Notes under the pieces: model-generated | What the model was told of the DNA's origin: nothing | The model's database searches: none | Seen by the model: the letters and a program-made list of their open reading frames with translations, nothing else | Program-made: the position numbers and the translations under genes | NCBI RefSeq assembly: GCF_005402965.1 | Contig: NZ_BJCF01000009.1 | Span: forward strand, 37,441-101,440 | Origin: Dolichospermum planctonicum | GTDB lineage: Bacteria; Cyanobacteriota; Cyanobacteriia; Cyanobacteriales; Nostocaceae | Length of the DNA: 64,000 nt | Direction: 5' to 3' | Shown: positions 16,715 to 28,350 of the stretch, piece after piece | Position numbering within the stretch: position 1 is the first letter of the stretch | Layout: every line of letters starts with the position of its first letter

Positions 16715-18244
16715 TCAATTAATTAGGGGTGAAATCAATTTAAAACCTTCTGATTCCCCGATAATTTTACTCCCCCTTAAATTCATTTTCTGCAAAGTCT
16801 CATTATCCACCAACAAATAAGATTTATGAACAAACTTATCTTGTAAATCTGCAAGAGATGTAGGAATAACTTGACAATCACTATAAAAGTCTAAACTAGG
16901 ACGACCATCAGGAAAAGAAGTATAAATTTCTGTTCCTGGTGGAATATTATCCCTAATTAATGCTGCAACTGGTAAAACGGGGAATTTTTCATTTAACTCC
17001 CATATCCATGATTGAGAACTCATTAACATTGCTAAAACTAAATACATTCCCGCAAATAAAACCGGGATAAATTGACGGTTATGCTGATTAATAAACCATG
17101 ATGTGATTCCCATAGTCACTGCTAAAATAATGCTCATAACAATTAACAATGGCTGTTTATCAACTAAACTAAAATAAATACAACCTGCTAAACCAATAAT
17201 AACTAAAAATGCAAAAAATCCCGTCAAAAATCTAGTTTTAAACTTCTCTTCCTGCCAAATATAACTTAAATTAGCCCCAATTGCTAAAGCTAAAAATGGG
17301 TATACAGGCATAATATACCAGGGTAATTTGGTACTCATTAAAGAAACTATGGCAAAATAAACAATTGTACCAATGAGAGTTAAACAACCCCAAGCAGTAT
17401 GACGATTTTTCCAACTTAAATATAAGCCTCCTGGCCAAAATAACAACCAGGGAAAACCATATTTTATCACTTCCAGTAAATAATACCAAATCGGACCGGT
17501 ATTACCTTCTACAGCTTTTCCCAGTCTATCAAAAGCTTGAGACTGAAAATGCACTTCTAAGAAAATATTACCATAATGTTGCCATTGAGCAAAATACCAA
17601 GCAATAGCAGGGAAATTTCCTAAAAACATTCCTATCCATAGAAATGGATTTTTAAATATAGCTAATTGTTTATTAGCAATGATAAATAAACCTGCTATTC
17701 CTGCTAAAACTACTACTAACATTCCCTTTGTCAGAGTAATTAAACCCAAACAAAATCCGATACCAACAGCATATTTTCTATCATGACGCGCTTTAAGAAC
17801 ACAAAATAATAATAATAAGAAAAAGGAAATAGTCATTCCATCTAACATTGCTAGTCTACCATGACGGACTACAGGCAATAATGTTAAATAAACCAAAGCC
17901 GAAAATAAAGCTGGTAAAGTTTCTGCAAAAATTAACCTTCCAATTAAGTAAAGTAAAGGAACTCCTAGCGCGGTTAAAAATGCTCCCGGAAATCTAGTAG
18001 TAAATTCTTGTATTCCTCCTGCATGATAGCAAATAGCAATTAACCACTGCATTAAAGGTGGTTTTAATAAAAAAGGATCTCCTTGAATGGTAGGATAAAC
18101 CCAGTTACCAGTACCATAAATTTCTCTAGCAACTATAGCATAAGTACCTTCATCCCAATCTCGTAAAGGTAAATTTCCCAGAAACATTAACCATAAAACC
18201 AAAGACGCTACCAATAACCCTAATAACCATTGTTTATTGTTCAT
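16715..18244 (-). CDS. ArnT-like glycosyltransferase family 39 protein
   Basis: 509 aa with about twelve hydrophobic segments. The N-terminal loop LPLRDWDEGTYAIVAREI has the catalytic Asp-Glu of the PMT_2/ArnT family; LLKPPLMQWLIAICYHAGG and EFTTRFPGAFLTALG are also diagnostic. GT39 enzymes move a sugar from undecaprenyl or dolichyl phosphate to lipid or protein outside the membrane. The C-terminus has a small soluble domain with GTEIYTSFPDGRPSLDFY. It forms a two-gene unit with the upstream GT39-like gene (4 nt apart) and is convergent with 15403. Confidence 0.88.
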   Translation of the reverse strand: MNNKQWLLGLLVASLVLWLMFLGNLPLRDWDEGTYAIVAREIYGTGNWVYPTIQGDPFLLKPPLMQWLIAICYHAGGIQEFTTRFPGAFLTALGVPLLYLIGRLIFAETLPALFSALVYLTLLPVVRHGRLAMLDGMTISFFLLLLFCVLKARHDRKYAVGIGFCLGLITLTKGMLVVVLAGIAGLFIIANKQLAIFKNPFLWIGMFLGNFPAIAWYFAQWQHYGNIFLEVHFQSQAFDRLGKAVEGNTGPIWYYLLEVIKYGFPWLLFWPGGLYLSWKNRHTAWGCLTLIGTIVYFAIVSLMSTKLPWYIMPVYPFLALAIGANLSYIWQEEKFKTRFLTGFFAFLVIIGLAGCIYFSLVDKQPLLIVMSIILAVTMGITSWFINQHNRQFIPVLFAGMYLVLAMLMSSQSWIWELNEKFPVLPVAALIRDNIPPGTEIYTSFPDGRPSLDFYSDCQVIPTSLADLQDKFVHKSYLLVDNETLQKMNLRGSKIIGESEGFKLISPLIN

Positions 18245-18247
18245 ATT

Positions 18248-20716
18248 TTAGAAGTGAATTAAGGGGAGAAATTTCATAATATTTGTCACTGTTTTTAAAG
18301 TCTTTAATTCTGGGATATCTGGTTTGATTTTTTCTACCATTATTAACTGCTTTTCGGCTTGTCTGGGTTGAAAGTCATATAAATAAACAACTCCTAAATA
18401 AAGCCAAGTATAAGGATTTTGTCCATCATATTTAGTTAATTCTGTTAAATTCTGAATTAATGCTGGTGCTTTGCGCTGTAAAAGTTGTGATAGCACTAGA
18501 GTATAACGCCAATTTAAGTTATTTGGTTGATTTTTTAAGTAATAATTAGCAGCAAATTCAATTTGTTTTAAATAGTCTTGAGTCGCGTCATATTGATTAA
18601 AATTATCTATCTGTACAAAGATATTATCTAACTTGCCATTTTGTAATTCTACTGCTAATTGTGACATTCGAGAAACTAAATCTAAAGGTGGTGTTTTTGT
18701 TAATTTTCCTGTGTCTGTAACATTTACAGTTATCTCAGAACTATTTAAACTATTTAAAGGTGTAATTTTACCAGTAATTCTATCTAAATAGAATGCTGAT
18801 AGTTGATATTTTCCTAGTGGTAATTCCTGGGAAATAAATGTAGCTAGATTCTCAATGACTCGAAAATTTCCCTGGGGATGACATTTTATACCACAATATA
18901 AATTACCTAGACCAATTGCATGATCATGATACCAAGCTGATTGACCATTTTGCCATTTTAATAGTAACAAACCATTTTGTAATTCATCCCATGAACCTGT
19001 AATTTGATAAGTAACGGAGTTATTTTTACCTATTATAAATTGATTAGCAGTTATAACTTTTTCTAAAGTAACTGATTTCTGATCATGCTGATCATTATTT
19101 AATTTTTCAATTAATTTCTCAACAACTATCTGAGGATTTTTCCGATGATATAATCTTAATTTATCACCATGGGGTAATACCCAATCACTTTGTAATTTTA
19201 AATCAGGAGAAGTTTCTATCAAAGATTTTAATTTGCGTTTAGTTTCTCCCTTTTCTCCCGGTTCGTCTGGTTCATTATCTTTGGTAACATACCAAGATAA
19301 ATACTCTAAATCTTGGTCTACTTGCGATAATTTCATCGTTAATTTTCTCCCATAGACGCGAAAATCAGCCAATGTACCGAAATAATCTAAGGTAAATTCA
19401 TTAACTTGGGGTGTAGAAACGGGAACTACTCCTAAAGTTGTTTTTAAATATGGGGTAGTTTGATAAATTTTCTCGATTAATTCAGCAAGAGGATATTTTT
19501 TACTTTCATTATTTGGTAAATGTTTTCCACCATAAGCCTGAATTAGAGGTAAAGGAAATAAATTATTTAGTAAAACTATACCACTTACTATAAAAGTTGC
19601 TAATCTTAATTTATTAAACCAGATATTTTCAATTAAATTAAAAAAGTAAGCTAAAATTAAACTAATTACCGGAAAAGAAGGAAGAATAAATCTAATGTCT
19701 TTGTTTGTCCCTAGAGAACAAATTACATAGCTACCAATTAAGAAAATAAATAACCAATTTAAAGCAGACTTAGCTAAATTATCTTTAACTGCATTTTGAC
19801 TAAATCTAGATTTAAAAAGATAAATTAACAAAATACCAATACTCACAAATAATATCGGAAAACCAACAGTTTCTGGGATAGTTTGCGGATAATATAACCA
19901 ACCAGCAATGGTTGTCGCAGCAGGATCACCCTCTCCTTTTCCCACATTATTAGCATTTAATGCAGAAGTAATAATAGTTAACCAATTTAAACTATACCAA
20001 GAACCACAAATTAACCAAGCTAAAATTAAAGATAAGGCTGTTTGAATTAGTTTAATAAATTTACGTTTGCTGATAAAAATAATTAATGTGTAGATACTAG
20101 GAATAAGAATAAAAATAAAACCTGTGGGTTTAGCTAACATAATTAACCCTATTCCTACCCCCAATATCAAAGTTAATACCCATGATACAAAACCAGTATG
20201 ACTATCTTTCCAAATTGTTAAAATGGTGAAAGTAGCTATGACAATAGACGTTAAACCATAATCTAATAAATAATCAGTTCGCATAATTCCCATAATGGGA
20301 AATAATAAGCAAAATATGCTGGCTGTGATGCCAATTTTTCGGTTTTTAAATAAATAATTCCCTAAGTGATATACTGATAAAATCAGTATAGCTGTATATA
20401 ATAAATTGACTAAACTAGCTTGATCATAGCCTTTACCAAATAATACCAAAAATGGTACAGTACAAATATACACAAAAGGAGCGCGATAACTGGGGGTTAA
20501 TTCCCACAGAGATAACCACCAATTACCTGATAAAATATTCAGGTTTTGAAAAATTCGATAATGATGCAATGCTGCGGTTAAATGGGCGCTTTGATCATAG
20601 GATGGAATAGATTCATCTAAGAAAAACCATGTTCTATCTATCAGTAATCCTATCAACCAAATTGTTAATAGTATGATATAGTCTTTATTGATTTTCAGAT
20701 AACGGTAATCATTCAT
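18248..20716 (-). CDS. GT39-like membrane glycosyltransferase with a TPR-like tail
   Basis: 822 aa. The first half (about 1-400) is multi-pass with the GT39-type acidic loop SIPSYDQSAHLTAALHHY after the first membrane span. The second half is soluble: a long beta-rich part (about 430-680) and then helical repeats at about 700-810 (YYLKNQPNNLNWRYTL and YTWLYLGVVYLYDFQPRQAE), similar to tetratricopeptide repeats. Such tails often bind partner proteins. It is followed 3 nt later by the ArnT-like gene, so the two are one operon. The acceptor is unknown. Confidence 0.78.
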   Translation of the reverse strand: MNDYRYLKINKDYIILLTIWLIGLLIDRTWFFLDESIPSYDQSAHLTAALHHYRIFQNLNILSGNWWLSLWELTPSYRAPFVYICTVPFLVLFGKGYDQASLVNLLYTAILILSVYHLGNYLFKNRKIGITASIFCLLFPIMGIMRTDYLLDYGLTSIVIATFTILTIWKDSHTGFVSWVLTLILGVGIGLIMLAKPTGFIFILIPSIYTLIIFISKRKFIKLIQTALSLILAWLICGSWYSLNWLTIITSALNANNVGKGEGDPAATTIAGWLYYPQTIPETVGFPILFVSIGILLIYLFKSRFSQNAVKDNLAKSALNWLFIFLIGSYVICSLGTNKDIRFILPSFPVISLILAYFFNLIENIWFNKLRLATFIVSGIVLLNNLFPLPLIQAYGGKHLPNNESKKYPLAELIEKIYQTTPYLKTTLGVVPVSTPQVNEFTLDYFGTLADFRVYGRKLTMKLSQVDQDLEYLSWYVTKDNEPDEPGEKGETKRKLKSLIETSPDLKLQSDWVLPHGDKLRLYHRKNPQIVVEKLIEKLNNDQHDQKSVTLEKVITANQFIIGKNNSVTYQITGSWDELQNGLLLLKWQNGQSAWYHDHAIGLGNLYCGIKCHPQGNFRVIENLATFISQELPLGKYQLSAFYLDRITGKITPLNSLNSSEITVNVTDTGKLTKTPPLDLVSRMSQLAVELQNGKLDNIFVQIDNFNQYDATQDYLKQIEFAANYYLKNQPNNLNWRYTLVLSQLLQRKAPALIQNLTELTKYDGQNPYTWLYLGVVYLYDFQPRQAEKQLIMVEKIKPDIPELKTLKTVTNIMKFLPLIHF

Positions 20717-20791
20717 TATGTTTTGATTTTCAGGTAATTAAATTTTCAAGATGAATTTTAAAGATCTTCAAGTTTCTCAAAAAATTTTATC

Positions 20792-21751
20792 ATGATCAAC
20801 CAACCTATCTACTCCCTAATTATTCCCATTTATAACGAATCAGAAAACATCACAGAGATGTATCGCAGATTACATCATGTCATGGCACAGTTAGACGGTG
20901 ATGCTGAATTAATTTTAATAGATGATGGTAGCCGCGATCGCTCTTTAAGTATGATGCGCGAATTACATCATAGTGACAACCGAGTCCATTACCTCAGTTT
21001 AGCCCGGAATTTTGGGCATCAAATCGCTGTTACCGCAGGTTTGAACTTTGTCCAAGGTAAATGTATCATTGTTATGGATGCCGATCTCCAAGATCCACCA
21101 GAATTAATCTTAACCATGATTGACAAATGGCATCAAGGATATCAAGTAGTTTATGCCCAGCGGACATCTCGTCAACAAGAAACCTGGCTAAAACGCTTGA
21201 CTGCATATCTTTTTTATCGCATTCTTCGACGCTTGGCTAAAGTAGATATTCCCGAAGATACAGGAGACTTTTGTTTAATGGATAGACAGGTCGTAAATAT
21301 CCTTAATTCTATGCCAGAACGTAATCGCTACATTCGCGGTTTACGTGCTTGGGTAGGTTTTCGACAAACTTCCGTACTTTTTGAACGAGATCCCCGCTTT
21401 GCTGGTACAGTAAAATATACATTTGGTAAATCTTGGGCTTTAGCAATTGATGGTATTATCTCCTTTTCCACAGTTCCCTTGAGGCTGGCTACCTATATAG
21501 GTATATTATCAGCTTTTATTGCCTTATTTATGATATTATTGGTTTTGTATTGGCGTTTATCTGAACCATTCTCCCCCATAATTGGTTACACATTAATTAC
21601 AATTTCCATGTTTTTCCTTGGTTCAGTTCAATTAATTTGTATTGGTATTTTAGGCGAATATATTGGCCGGATATACGAAGAAGTAAAAGGTCGTCCTCTT
21701 TATACATTAAAGGAAACTGGAGGTTTGAGAGAAAAGAAAATTGAAATATAA
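20792..21751 (+). CDS. GT2 glycosyltransferase, polyprenyl-phosphate sugar synthase type
   Basis: 319 aa. [32 protein letters not shown] and [13 protein letters not shown] are the nucleotide-sugar and metal-binding motifs of the DPM1/GtrB/ArnC branch of GT2. Two membrane spans near the C-terminus (about 230-255 and 262-290) and the end [17 protein letters not shown] are typical of GtrB/ArnC-like enzymes. It should charge undecaprenyl phosphate with a sugar on the cytoplasmic side, giving the donor used by the GT-C enzymes nearby. It is divergent from the 18248 gene and followed by a flippase-like gene. Confidence 0.92.
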   Translation: MINQPIYSLIIPIYNESENITEMYRRLHHVMAQLDGDAELILIDDGSRDRSLSMMRELHHSDNRVHYLSLARNFGHQIAVTAGLNFVQGKCIIVMDADLQDPPELILTMIDKWHQGYQVVYAQRTSRQQETWLKRLTAYLFYRILRRLAKVDIPEDTGDFCLMDRQVVNILNSMPERNRYIRGLRAWVGFRQTSVLFERDPRFAGTVKYTFGKSWALAIDGIISFSTVPLRLATYIGILSAFIALFMILLVLYWRLSEPFSPIIGYTLITISMFFLGSVQLICIGILGEYIGRIYEEVKGRPLYTLKETGGLREKKIEI

Positions 21752-21850
21752 CACGACTATAGTATCATTTTATTCATTGCTGAACAGGTAGACATTGTTT
21801 TTGTATTAGCGTTTCCCATTGGCGTAGTCAAGCCTTATGGATTCGTATTT

Positions 21851-22249
21851 GTGTTCTATATACCATCTCAGGTAATATCCGTGTCAATCCAAGAATTTAG
21901 TTTACTGCTAATTTCAGTTATCATTAGTGTTGTTGGACAGTTTTTTTTGAAGATAGGAGCGACAAAATTAGGTAAAGTTGATGCAGGTAACGCTATTAGT
22001 CATATTCTTAGTATTGTGACTACACCAGAACTTTTATTAGGACTAACCTGTTATGGTATTGGTGCTGTCGCTTATATTCTCCTGCTGACGAGAATCAATC
22101 TCAGCGTTGCTGCTCCCGCTGTATCAATTGGTTATATATTTTCTGTATTATTAGGTTACTTTGTTTTAAAAGAAACTATTCCTCTCAACCGTGTTTTTGG
22201 ACTAGGTTTAATTGTCACCGGAGTGATATTAGTAGTCTGGAAAAAATAA
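21851..22249 (+). CDS. Small EamA/SMR-type membrane protein, possible lipid-sugar flippase
   Basis: 132 aa with four hydrophobic segments. The start used here is GTG at 21851; GTG at 21881 (VSIQEFSLL) is equally possible. The pattern VVGQFFLKIGATKLGK near the N-terminus and VAAPAVSIGYIFSVLLGYFVLKETIP near the C-terminus matches EamA/SMR proteins, including the ArnE/ArnF flippase subunits. It follows a GtrB/ArnC-like enzyme, so moving the lipid-linked sugar across the membrane is the most likely job. Drug export cannot be excluded. Confidence 0.8.
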   Translation: MFYIPSQVISVSIQEFSLLLISVIISVVGQFFLKIGATKLGKVDAGNAISHILSIVTTPELLLGLTCYGIGAVAYILLLTRINLSVAAPAVSIGYIFSVLLGYFVLKETIPLNRVFGLGLIVTGVILVVWKK

Positions 22250-22416
22250 ACTATGTCCTCACCCACTCTAGCAAATCTCCAAACCTCTCCCCTGTCAAGG
22301 AAGAAGTTAGGTTAAGTCAGGCTAGTGAATCTCAGTACATAGAGAAATGTGTTATAACCTACCATCAGAACCATTATCCTGATCATTTATTGCTCACCCC
22401 TTGAAGGAGTTATGCT

Positions 22417-23364
22417 GTGGAAAATAATAAGTCATTTTTTGAGACACGGGGAATATTAATATCAATACTTGGCTTAACTGGTGCTTTAAGCATTGCTTTA
22501 ATGATCATGTTCAAAAATAGCACCTCTGACGCTCAAAATCGCAGCGTCAGCACCAAGGATAATGATACTGCTGTTCTTATGGTAACTCAAGAGCGGTTAG
22601 AGCAGTTGAAAACAGAAATGCTCACCAGTTGGCAACAACAAGCACAAGCAAAAGGTGTTTCTACTGATGTACCGACTAACTTTCAAGGAATTGTCATCAG
22701 TGAAGCCAAACTTCCCCCAGAAAAAAAAGTTATCGCCCTAACCTTTGATGATGGTCCTTGGCCTAATAGTACAGCAAAAGTATTAGATATTCTCCAGAAA
22801 AATCGCATCAAAAGCACCTTTTTTGTCGTCGGCCAAAATGTTAAGAATTATCCCGACTTGACAAAACGAATAGTTGCAGATGGTCATACTATCGCTAACC
22901 ATACTTGGCATCACTGGTATCATCACATGAATGCACAGGTAGCCGCTGCGGAAGTTGCAAATACCGGAGACATAATTTATCAAACTACAGGAGTGAAAAC
23001 TAGTCTATTTCGTCCACCTGGTGGCAACATGACCAATGGGGTGGTAGCTTATGCTAAAAGTAATAAATATGCTGTTATTATGTGGTCATCTGATTCCAAA
23101 GACTATTCACGTCCCGCTGTACCTCGGTTAATAAATAATATCTTTAGAGAAGCTAAACCAGGTGGTATTGTATTAATGCACGATGGAGGCGGAGATCGAT
23201 CTCACACTGTCAAAGCATTACCAGAAATCATTAGCAAGTTTCGCAAACAGGGTTATGAATTTGTGACTGTCCCCGAACTTTTAGAAATGCAAGATCAGTA
23301 TCCATCCTTAATTGCCCATAAATCTCAGAAATCTCAGAAACTTGAGAAAGCTAAGAAACCTTAA
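22417..23364 (+). CDS. Polysaccharide deacetylase (CE4, NodB domain)
   Basis: 315 aa from GTG (22417), with GAAGGAG upstream. One membrane anchor lies at about 13-29 and a linker follows. The NodB domain has VIALTFDDGPW (catalytic Asp and first metal Asp), HTIANHTWHHWYHH (metal His), FRPPGGN and IVLMHDGGGDRSH (catalytic His). It removes acetyl groups from GlcNAc in peptidoglycan or another envelope polysaccharide. The C-terminus is Lys-rich (SQKSQKLEKAKK). It ends the glycan cluster. Confidence 0.93.
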   Translation: MENNKSFFETRGILISILGLTGALSIALMIMFKNSTSDAQNRSVSTKDNDTAVLMVTQERLEQLKTEMLTSWQQQAQAKGVSTDVPTNFQGIVISEAKLPPEKKVIALTFDDGPWPNSTAKVLDILQKNRIKSTFFVVGQNVKNYPDLTKRIVADGHTIANHTWHHWYHHMNAQVAAAEVANTGDIIYQTTGVKTSLFRPPGGNMTNGVVAYAKSNKYAVIMWSSDSKDYSRPAVPRLINNIFREAKPGGIVLMHDGGGDRSHTVKALPEIISKFRKQGYEFVTVPELLEMQDQYPSLIAHKSQKSQKLEKAKKP

Positions 23365-23550
23365 AGAAATAAAGTCAGAATCAGGATACCCAGGATTAAA
23401 GGATGAACAGGATGAATAAGCTGTTGGGCATTTAAATTGTATATTGCTCACAACTAAAACTCTTGTGAAACAGGCATCCTACCTGTTTTAATTATGCAAA
23501 TTAAATGTCTATCAGCTTATACCAATTCTGGATAAAGATGCACATAATCT

Positions 23551-23682
23551 TAATTAAATCCTGTACATCCTCAAATCCTGGACATCCTGATTCAGACAAA
23601 AAAGGATTAAAGGATAAACAGGATAAAGTATTTAATTAAATCCTGTAAATCCTCAAATCCTGAACATCCTGATTCAGACAAA
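23551..23682. repeat. Duplicated 50-bp repeat abutting the glutamate synthase stop codon
   Basis: 23551-23600 and 23633-23682 are direct 50-bp repeats (TAATTAAATCCTG...CAGACAAA) with two mismatches. Between them lie inverted bits (GGATTAAAGGATAAACAGG), so the unit can fold. Related pieces (ATACCCAGGATTAAAGG) occur at about 23377-23420. It resembles a spreading dispersed repeat and may also act in 3' end formation of the minus-strand gene. Confidence 0.8.
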
Positions 23683-26600
23683 TTACACAGAACTTAATTG
23701 TTTTTCTGCCACTTTAGCCTCTGGACTGTCAGCTTCAGATGGTGGTACTAATTGCCAGAATTTGGGTAAATACTCTGGCCAATTAGCGATAATTTCTAAG
23801 GCTTTGGGTGAACCAGTTTTATCAGCGTGAGCTTTAATTAAATCATACAACTGTTTTTCACCCGCATCACTGGCAACCCGCTGGACCTTAACAATAGCAT
23901 GATTTACGAAATCTGGGAAATTACCGACTTCATCCAGGAAATAAGCCAAACCACCAGTCATTCCTGCACCAACATTCCGGCCTGCTTTACCCAAGACGAC
24001 AATTACACCACCAGTCATGTACTCGCAGCAGTGATCACCAGCACCTTCAATGACGGCTGTACCTTTTGAGTTGCGTACAGCAAACCGTTCTCCAGCCAAA
24101 CCATTAGCAAATAATCTACCACCAGTAGCACCATAAAGGCAAGTATTACCGACAATGACGTTTTCCGCTGGGTTGTAAGTCGCATTTGCGGGAGGTTTAA
24201 TGATAATTTCCCCACCATTCATTCCCTTCCCTACATAGTCATTGGCTTCACCTTCTAAGCTCAAAATCACACCATCAAGATTAAACGCGCCGAAACTTTG
24301 CCCGACACTGCCTTGAAACTTCAGGTTAATTTGCCCTTTAAAGCCGTTGTCACCATATTTTGAAGCAATCACCCCAGTTAACCGAGTCCCGACGGTTCTA
24401 TCGGTATTAACAACGGCGTAGGTTTTACTAACTATCCCTTGTTCCTGGATTCCTTGACAAATATCCGCATCAGCTAGTAATTGATCATCTAATACAGGTC
24501 CATTACTATGAACTTTTTCATGTACTAACCAATCACGATTAATTTTTGTATCTGGTAGCTTAGTTAAACAATCTAAGTTCACAGCTTGGGTTTTATTGAG
24601 TTTTACATCAGAGCGTACTGTTAATAAATCAGCGCGACCAATTACCTCTGATAAAGAACGATATCCCAATTTAGCTAACAGACTCCGCACTTCCTCCGCG
24701 ACAAAGTAGAAGAAGTTGACAACGTTTTCGGGAACTCCTGTAAACCGCTTCCGCAGTTCCTCTTTCTGAGAAGCGACACCCACAGGACAGTTGTTAGTGT
24801 GGCAAATTCGCGCCATAATGCAGCCTTCCGCAATCATAGCTATCGAACCGAAACCAAACTCTTCAGCACCCATTAAAGCCCCAATTAATACATCCCAACC
24901 ACTTTTTAAACCACCATCCACACGCAAGATAACGCGATCGCGTAACCTGTGTTTCATTAATACCCGATGTACTTCTGTTAAACCCAATTCCCAAGGAGTA
25001 CCAGCGTGTTTAATAGAAGAAAGGGGTGATGCACCAGTACCGCCATCATGGCCTGAAATTTGGATAATATCAGCATTAGCCTTAGCTACACCCGCAGCAA
25101 TTGTGCCAATACCGATTTCTGCGACTAATTTTACTGAAACTTGGGCTTTAGGGTTAATTTGGTGCAAATCAAAAATCAACTGTGCTAAGTCTTCAATAGA
25201 GTAAATATCATGGTGGGGTGGTGGAGAAATCAAAGTTACACCGGGTTTAGAACGCCGTAACATAGCAATATAGGGACTAACCTTGGGACCTGGTAACTGT
25301 CCACCTTCTCCTGGTTTTGCACCTTGAGCGATTTTAATTTCAATTTGTTTAGCTGTGGCTAAATATTGGGGCGTAACGCCAAACCGCCCTGACGCAACTT
25401 GTCTAATGGCACTTGCAGCGGTATCACCATTTCTTAACCCATGCAAATGGGGGAAAGTAGGAGATTTACCAGCAGTATCAACATCATTTAAAGCGTTGTA
25501 ACGAACCGGATCTTCTCCACCTTCACCAGAATTAGATTTACCACCAATGCGATTCATAGCGATCGCTAAAGTTTCATGTGCTTCTCGTGACAAAGCCCCT
25601 AAAGACATCCCCCCGGTACAAAAACGCCGCACAATATCATTAACGGACTCTACTTCTGACAAAGAAATTGGTGTCCGTTCACTGTGGAAATCCAATAAAT
25701 CACGCAGTGCTGTCACAGGTCGGTTTTGCAGATGCTGTTTATACACTTGATAATGGTCATATTGCTTACCATTAACCGCCTTATGTAGAGCCTTAGCCAA
25801 CTCTGGGTTATTACTGTGATATTCCCCACTAGGACGGTATTGAACAAAACCTAAATTTTCTAACTTATTCGCTGTCAATTCTGGGAAAGCCTTGCGGTGG
25901 AAAGATAACACTTCTTGAGCTAATTCACTCACACTTAAACCACCAATACGGGAAGTTGTTCCCCGAAAACCCAAAGCCAACAAATCACCACCAATACCAA
26001 TCGCTTCAAATATTTGTGCTGCTTGGTAGCTAGAAAGCAGAGAAATCCCCATTTTCGAGAGAATTTTCAACAAACCCGATTCTACAGCTTGGCGATAATT
26101 TTCTATAGCTTTTTCCCAGGTCAAAGTAGCAATTTTCCCCCTAGTCATAAACTGCTGGGTCTTAGGATCATCCCACCAAGCACTCACAGTATCCAAAGCC
26201 ATATAAGGACAAATAGCACCCGCACCATAACCCAATAAACAAGCAAAATGATGGGTACTCCAACACTGGGCGGTATCCACAATTAAGGACGTTTTCATTC
26301 GCAACCCAGCGCGAATCAAATAATGGTGAACTGCACCAATAGCTAACAATGGCGGAATATAAGTATATTCCGCAGCAATACCCGTGTCAGTGCGATCGCT
26401 TAATATTAATATCTTTGCCCCAGCCCGTACAGATTCCGCCGCTTGTTTTTGTAAAGATTCCACAGCGGACTTCAAACCATCTGGACCTGTAGATATGGGA
26501 AATAAAGTCGACAATTCAGCCGTGGCAAATCCTGACAGTTTAATTGCTTCCAATTCTGCTTGAGTGAGTACAGGCGATTCTAATTTGAGCTTACGAGCGT

Positions 26601-28350
26601 ACTCTGGCTTAGGTTCTAATAAATTCCCCCTTTCCCCCAGTTCCACTGTCAAGGACATAACCAGCTTCTCCCGCAAAGGGTCAATAGCTGGATTAGTCAC
26701 TTGGGCAAAACGTTGTTTAAAATAGTCATACAGTAAATGAGGTTTGTCCGAAAGCACAGCCAATGGAGTATCATCACCCATACAAAAAGTCGCTTCCGCA
26801 CCAGTGCTGGCCATGGGGTGAATTACCATTTCCACATCTTCTATAGTGTAGCCAAAAGCGATTTGCTGTTGTAATAGGACTTGTGTATCAATTTTCCTGC
26901 TAGTCTGCCTATTGCCATTAGTTAAGCTATGATGTCCATTACCATTTGACTCACCCTTAACTAAGCGATTCAATTCTAAGCGATATTTTTGCAACCATTC
27001 CCCGTAAGGATACTGTTTTGCAATACGTTGTTTAATCTCCCAATTTTTCAAGATTTCTTGGGTATTTAAATCTACCGCAATCATTTGTCCTGGTCCTAGT
27101 CTACCCTTTTCTAGAACATTCTCTTCTGGTAAATCTACAACTCCCGCTTCCGAAGCCACAACGATATAATCATCTTTGGTAATGACATAACGCGCAGGTC
27201 GTAAACCATTGCGGTCTAATGTTGCTCCTACCTTCTTCCCATCACTAAATACTAACAGTGCTGGTCCATCCCACGCTTCCTGCAACCCGCTGTAATATTC
27301 ATAAAAGTCTACAATTTCTGGATATTCCGCTAAAGCAGGTTGATTTTTGTATGCTTCCGGAACCATCATCATCAACCCTTCTAAGGGGCTACGTCCCGAA
27401 CGTACCAGTAACTCTAATACATTGTCTAAAGTAGCAGAATCACTATTATCAGTATTTACCAGTGGCTTGAGTTCATCAAAACGATCTTCCCAAATTGGAT
27501 GACTCAGAGTCGCCTCCCGTGCCATCATCCAATTAATATTCCCCAACAGGGTATTAATTTCTCCATTGTGACCTAATAACCGCATGGGTTGAGCTAAAGG
27601 CCATTTCGGCATAGTATTGGTACTAAAGCGGCGATGGTATACCGCAAATGATACTTTAAAAGCAGGATGCTTGAGATCTTCATAAAAATCCCCCAATACA
27701 GCCGAACGTACCATGCCTTTATAAACAATGGTGCGACTAGAGAAAGAACATACATAGAAATCCTCAGAAATTCTCCTTCCCGCTTGCATAATGCGTTTAC
27801 TCGCAATATACAGTTCTCTTTCCAATTCATCACCGCTTTTATCAGCGCAAGAAATTATAACCTGTTCTATACGAGGTTGATTTTCTCTAGCTTGTACACC
27901 CAACACCTCTGGACGCACCGGAACTACTCGCCAGCCCAGTACAGTCAATTTTTCCTCTGCTGCTATTTGCTCAAATGCGTTCTTAGCAACTTGAGCCGCT
28001 TCCGAGTCTTGGGGCAAGAATATCATTCCCACCGCCTTATGACTCACATTAGCAAAATCAATTCCGTGACTGTTATCTTGTGCTAATAATTCCCAAGGAA
28101 TTGCTGTCAGTATCCCCGCACCGTCACCAGAATCTTGGTCAGCGCTACAACCCCCTCTATGTTCTAAGCAAGTTAAGGCAGTTAAAGCCTTGTTTAAAAT
28201 TTCATGACTAGCTATATTCTGACGATGGGTAATAAACCCTACTCCACAAGCATCCCTTTCTTCTACTAACCACTTTTGTCCTAAATAAGTATCTTGACAA
28301 TTGATATCTGACATTGTAGTTTGCTGACCCTGATTTGATTGATGACTCAT
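23683..28350 (-). CDS. gltB: Glutamate synthase large chain, probably ferredoxin-dependent
   Basis: 1555 aa. It begins with a propeptide; Cys35 in ERDACGVGF is the expected mature N-terminal nucleophile of the glutaminase domain. Order: class II amidotransferase (about 35-430), central domain, FMN-binding synthase domain (about 880-1260, with [15 protein letters not shown]), the 3Fe-4S cysteines in [15 protein letters not shown], and the C-terminal beta-helix (GXXG repeats from about 1290). It turns 2-oxoglutarate and glutamine into two glutamates. Length and the lack of a gltD partner nearby favour the ferredoxin enzyme (often called glsF). MSDIN at residue 13 is an alternative start. Confidence 0.95.
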   Translation of the reverse strand: MSHQSNQGQQTTMSDINCQDTYLGQKWLVEERDACGVGFITHRQNIASHEILNKALTALTCLEHRGGCSADQDSGDGAGILTAIPWELLAQDNSHGIDFANVSHKAVGMIFLPQDSEAAQVAKNAFEQIAAEEKLTVLGWRVVPVRPEVLGVQARENQPRIEQVIISCADKSGDELERELYIASKRIMQAGRRISEDFYVCSFSSRTIVYKGMVRSAVLGDFYEDLKHPAFKVSFAVYHRRFSTNTMPKWPLAQPMRLLGHNGEINTLLGNINWMMAREATLSHPIWEDRFDELKPLVNTDNSDSATLDNVLELLVRSGRSPLEGLMMMVPEAYKNQPALAEYPEIVDFYEYYSGLQEAWDGPALLVFSDGKKVGATLDRNGLRPARYVITKDDYIVVASEAGVVDLPEENVLEKGRLGPGQMIAVDLNTQEILKNWEIKQRIAKQYPYGEWLQKYRLELNRLVKGESNGNGHHSLTNGNRQTSRKIDTQVLLQQQIAFGYTIEDVEMVIHPMASTGAEATFCMGDDTPLAVLSDKPHLLYDYFKQRFAQVTNPAIDPLREKLVMSLTVELGERGNLLEPKPEYARKLKLESPVLTQAELEAIKLSGFATAELSTLFPISTGPDGLKSAVESLQKQAAESVRAGAKILILSDRTDTGIAAEYTYIPPLLAIGAVHHYLIRAGLRMKTSLIVDTAQCWSTHHFACLLGYGAGAICPYMALDTVSAWWDDPKTQQFMTRGKIATLTWEKAIENYRQAVESGLLKILSKMGISLLSSYQAAQIFEAIGIGGDLLALGFRGTTSRIGGLSVSELAQEVLSFHRKAFPELTANKLENLGFVQYRPSGEYHSNNPELAKALHKAVNGKQYDHYQVYKQHLQNRPVTALRDLLDFHSERTPISLSEVESVNDIVRRFCTGGMSLGALSREAHETLAIAMNRIGGKSNSGEGGEDPVRYNALNDVDTAGKSPTFPHLHGLRNGDTAASAIRQVASGRFGVTPQYLATAKQIEIKIAQGAKPGEGGQLPGPKVSPYIAMLRRSKPGVTLISPPPHHDIYSIEDLAQLIFDLHQINPKAQVSVKLVAEIGIGTIAAGVAKANADIIQISGHDGGTGASPLSSIKHAGTPWELGLTEVHRVLMKHRLRDRVILRVDGGLKSGWDVLIGALMGAEEFGFGSIAMIAEGCIMARICHTNNCPVGVASQKEELRKRFTGVPENVVNFFYFVAEEVRSLLAKLGYRSLSEVIGRADLLTVRSDVKLNKTQAVNLDCLTKLPDTKINRDWLVHEKVHSNGPVLDDQLLADADICQGIQEQGIVSKTYAVVNTDRTVGTRLTGVIASKYGDNGFKGQINLKFQGSVGQSFGAFNLDGVILSLEGEANDYVGKGMNGGEIIIKPPANATYNPAENVIVGNTCLYGATGGRLFANGLAGERFAVRNSKGTAVIEGAGDHCCEYMTGGVIVVLGKAGRNVGAGMTGGLAYFLDEVGNFPDFVNHAIVKVQRVASDAGEKQLYDLIKAHADKTGSPKALEIIANWPEYLPKFWQLVPPSEADSPEAKVAEKQLSSV

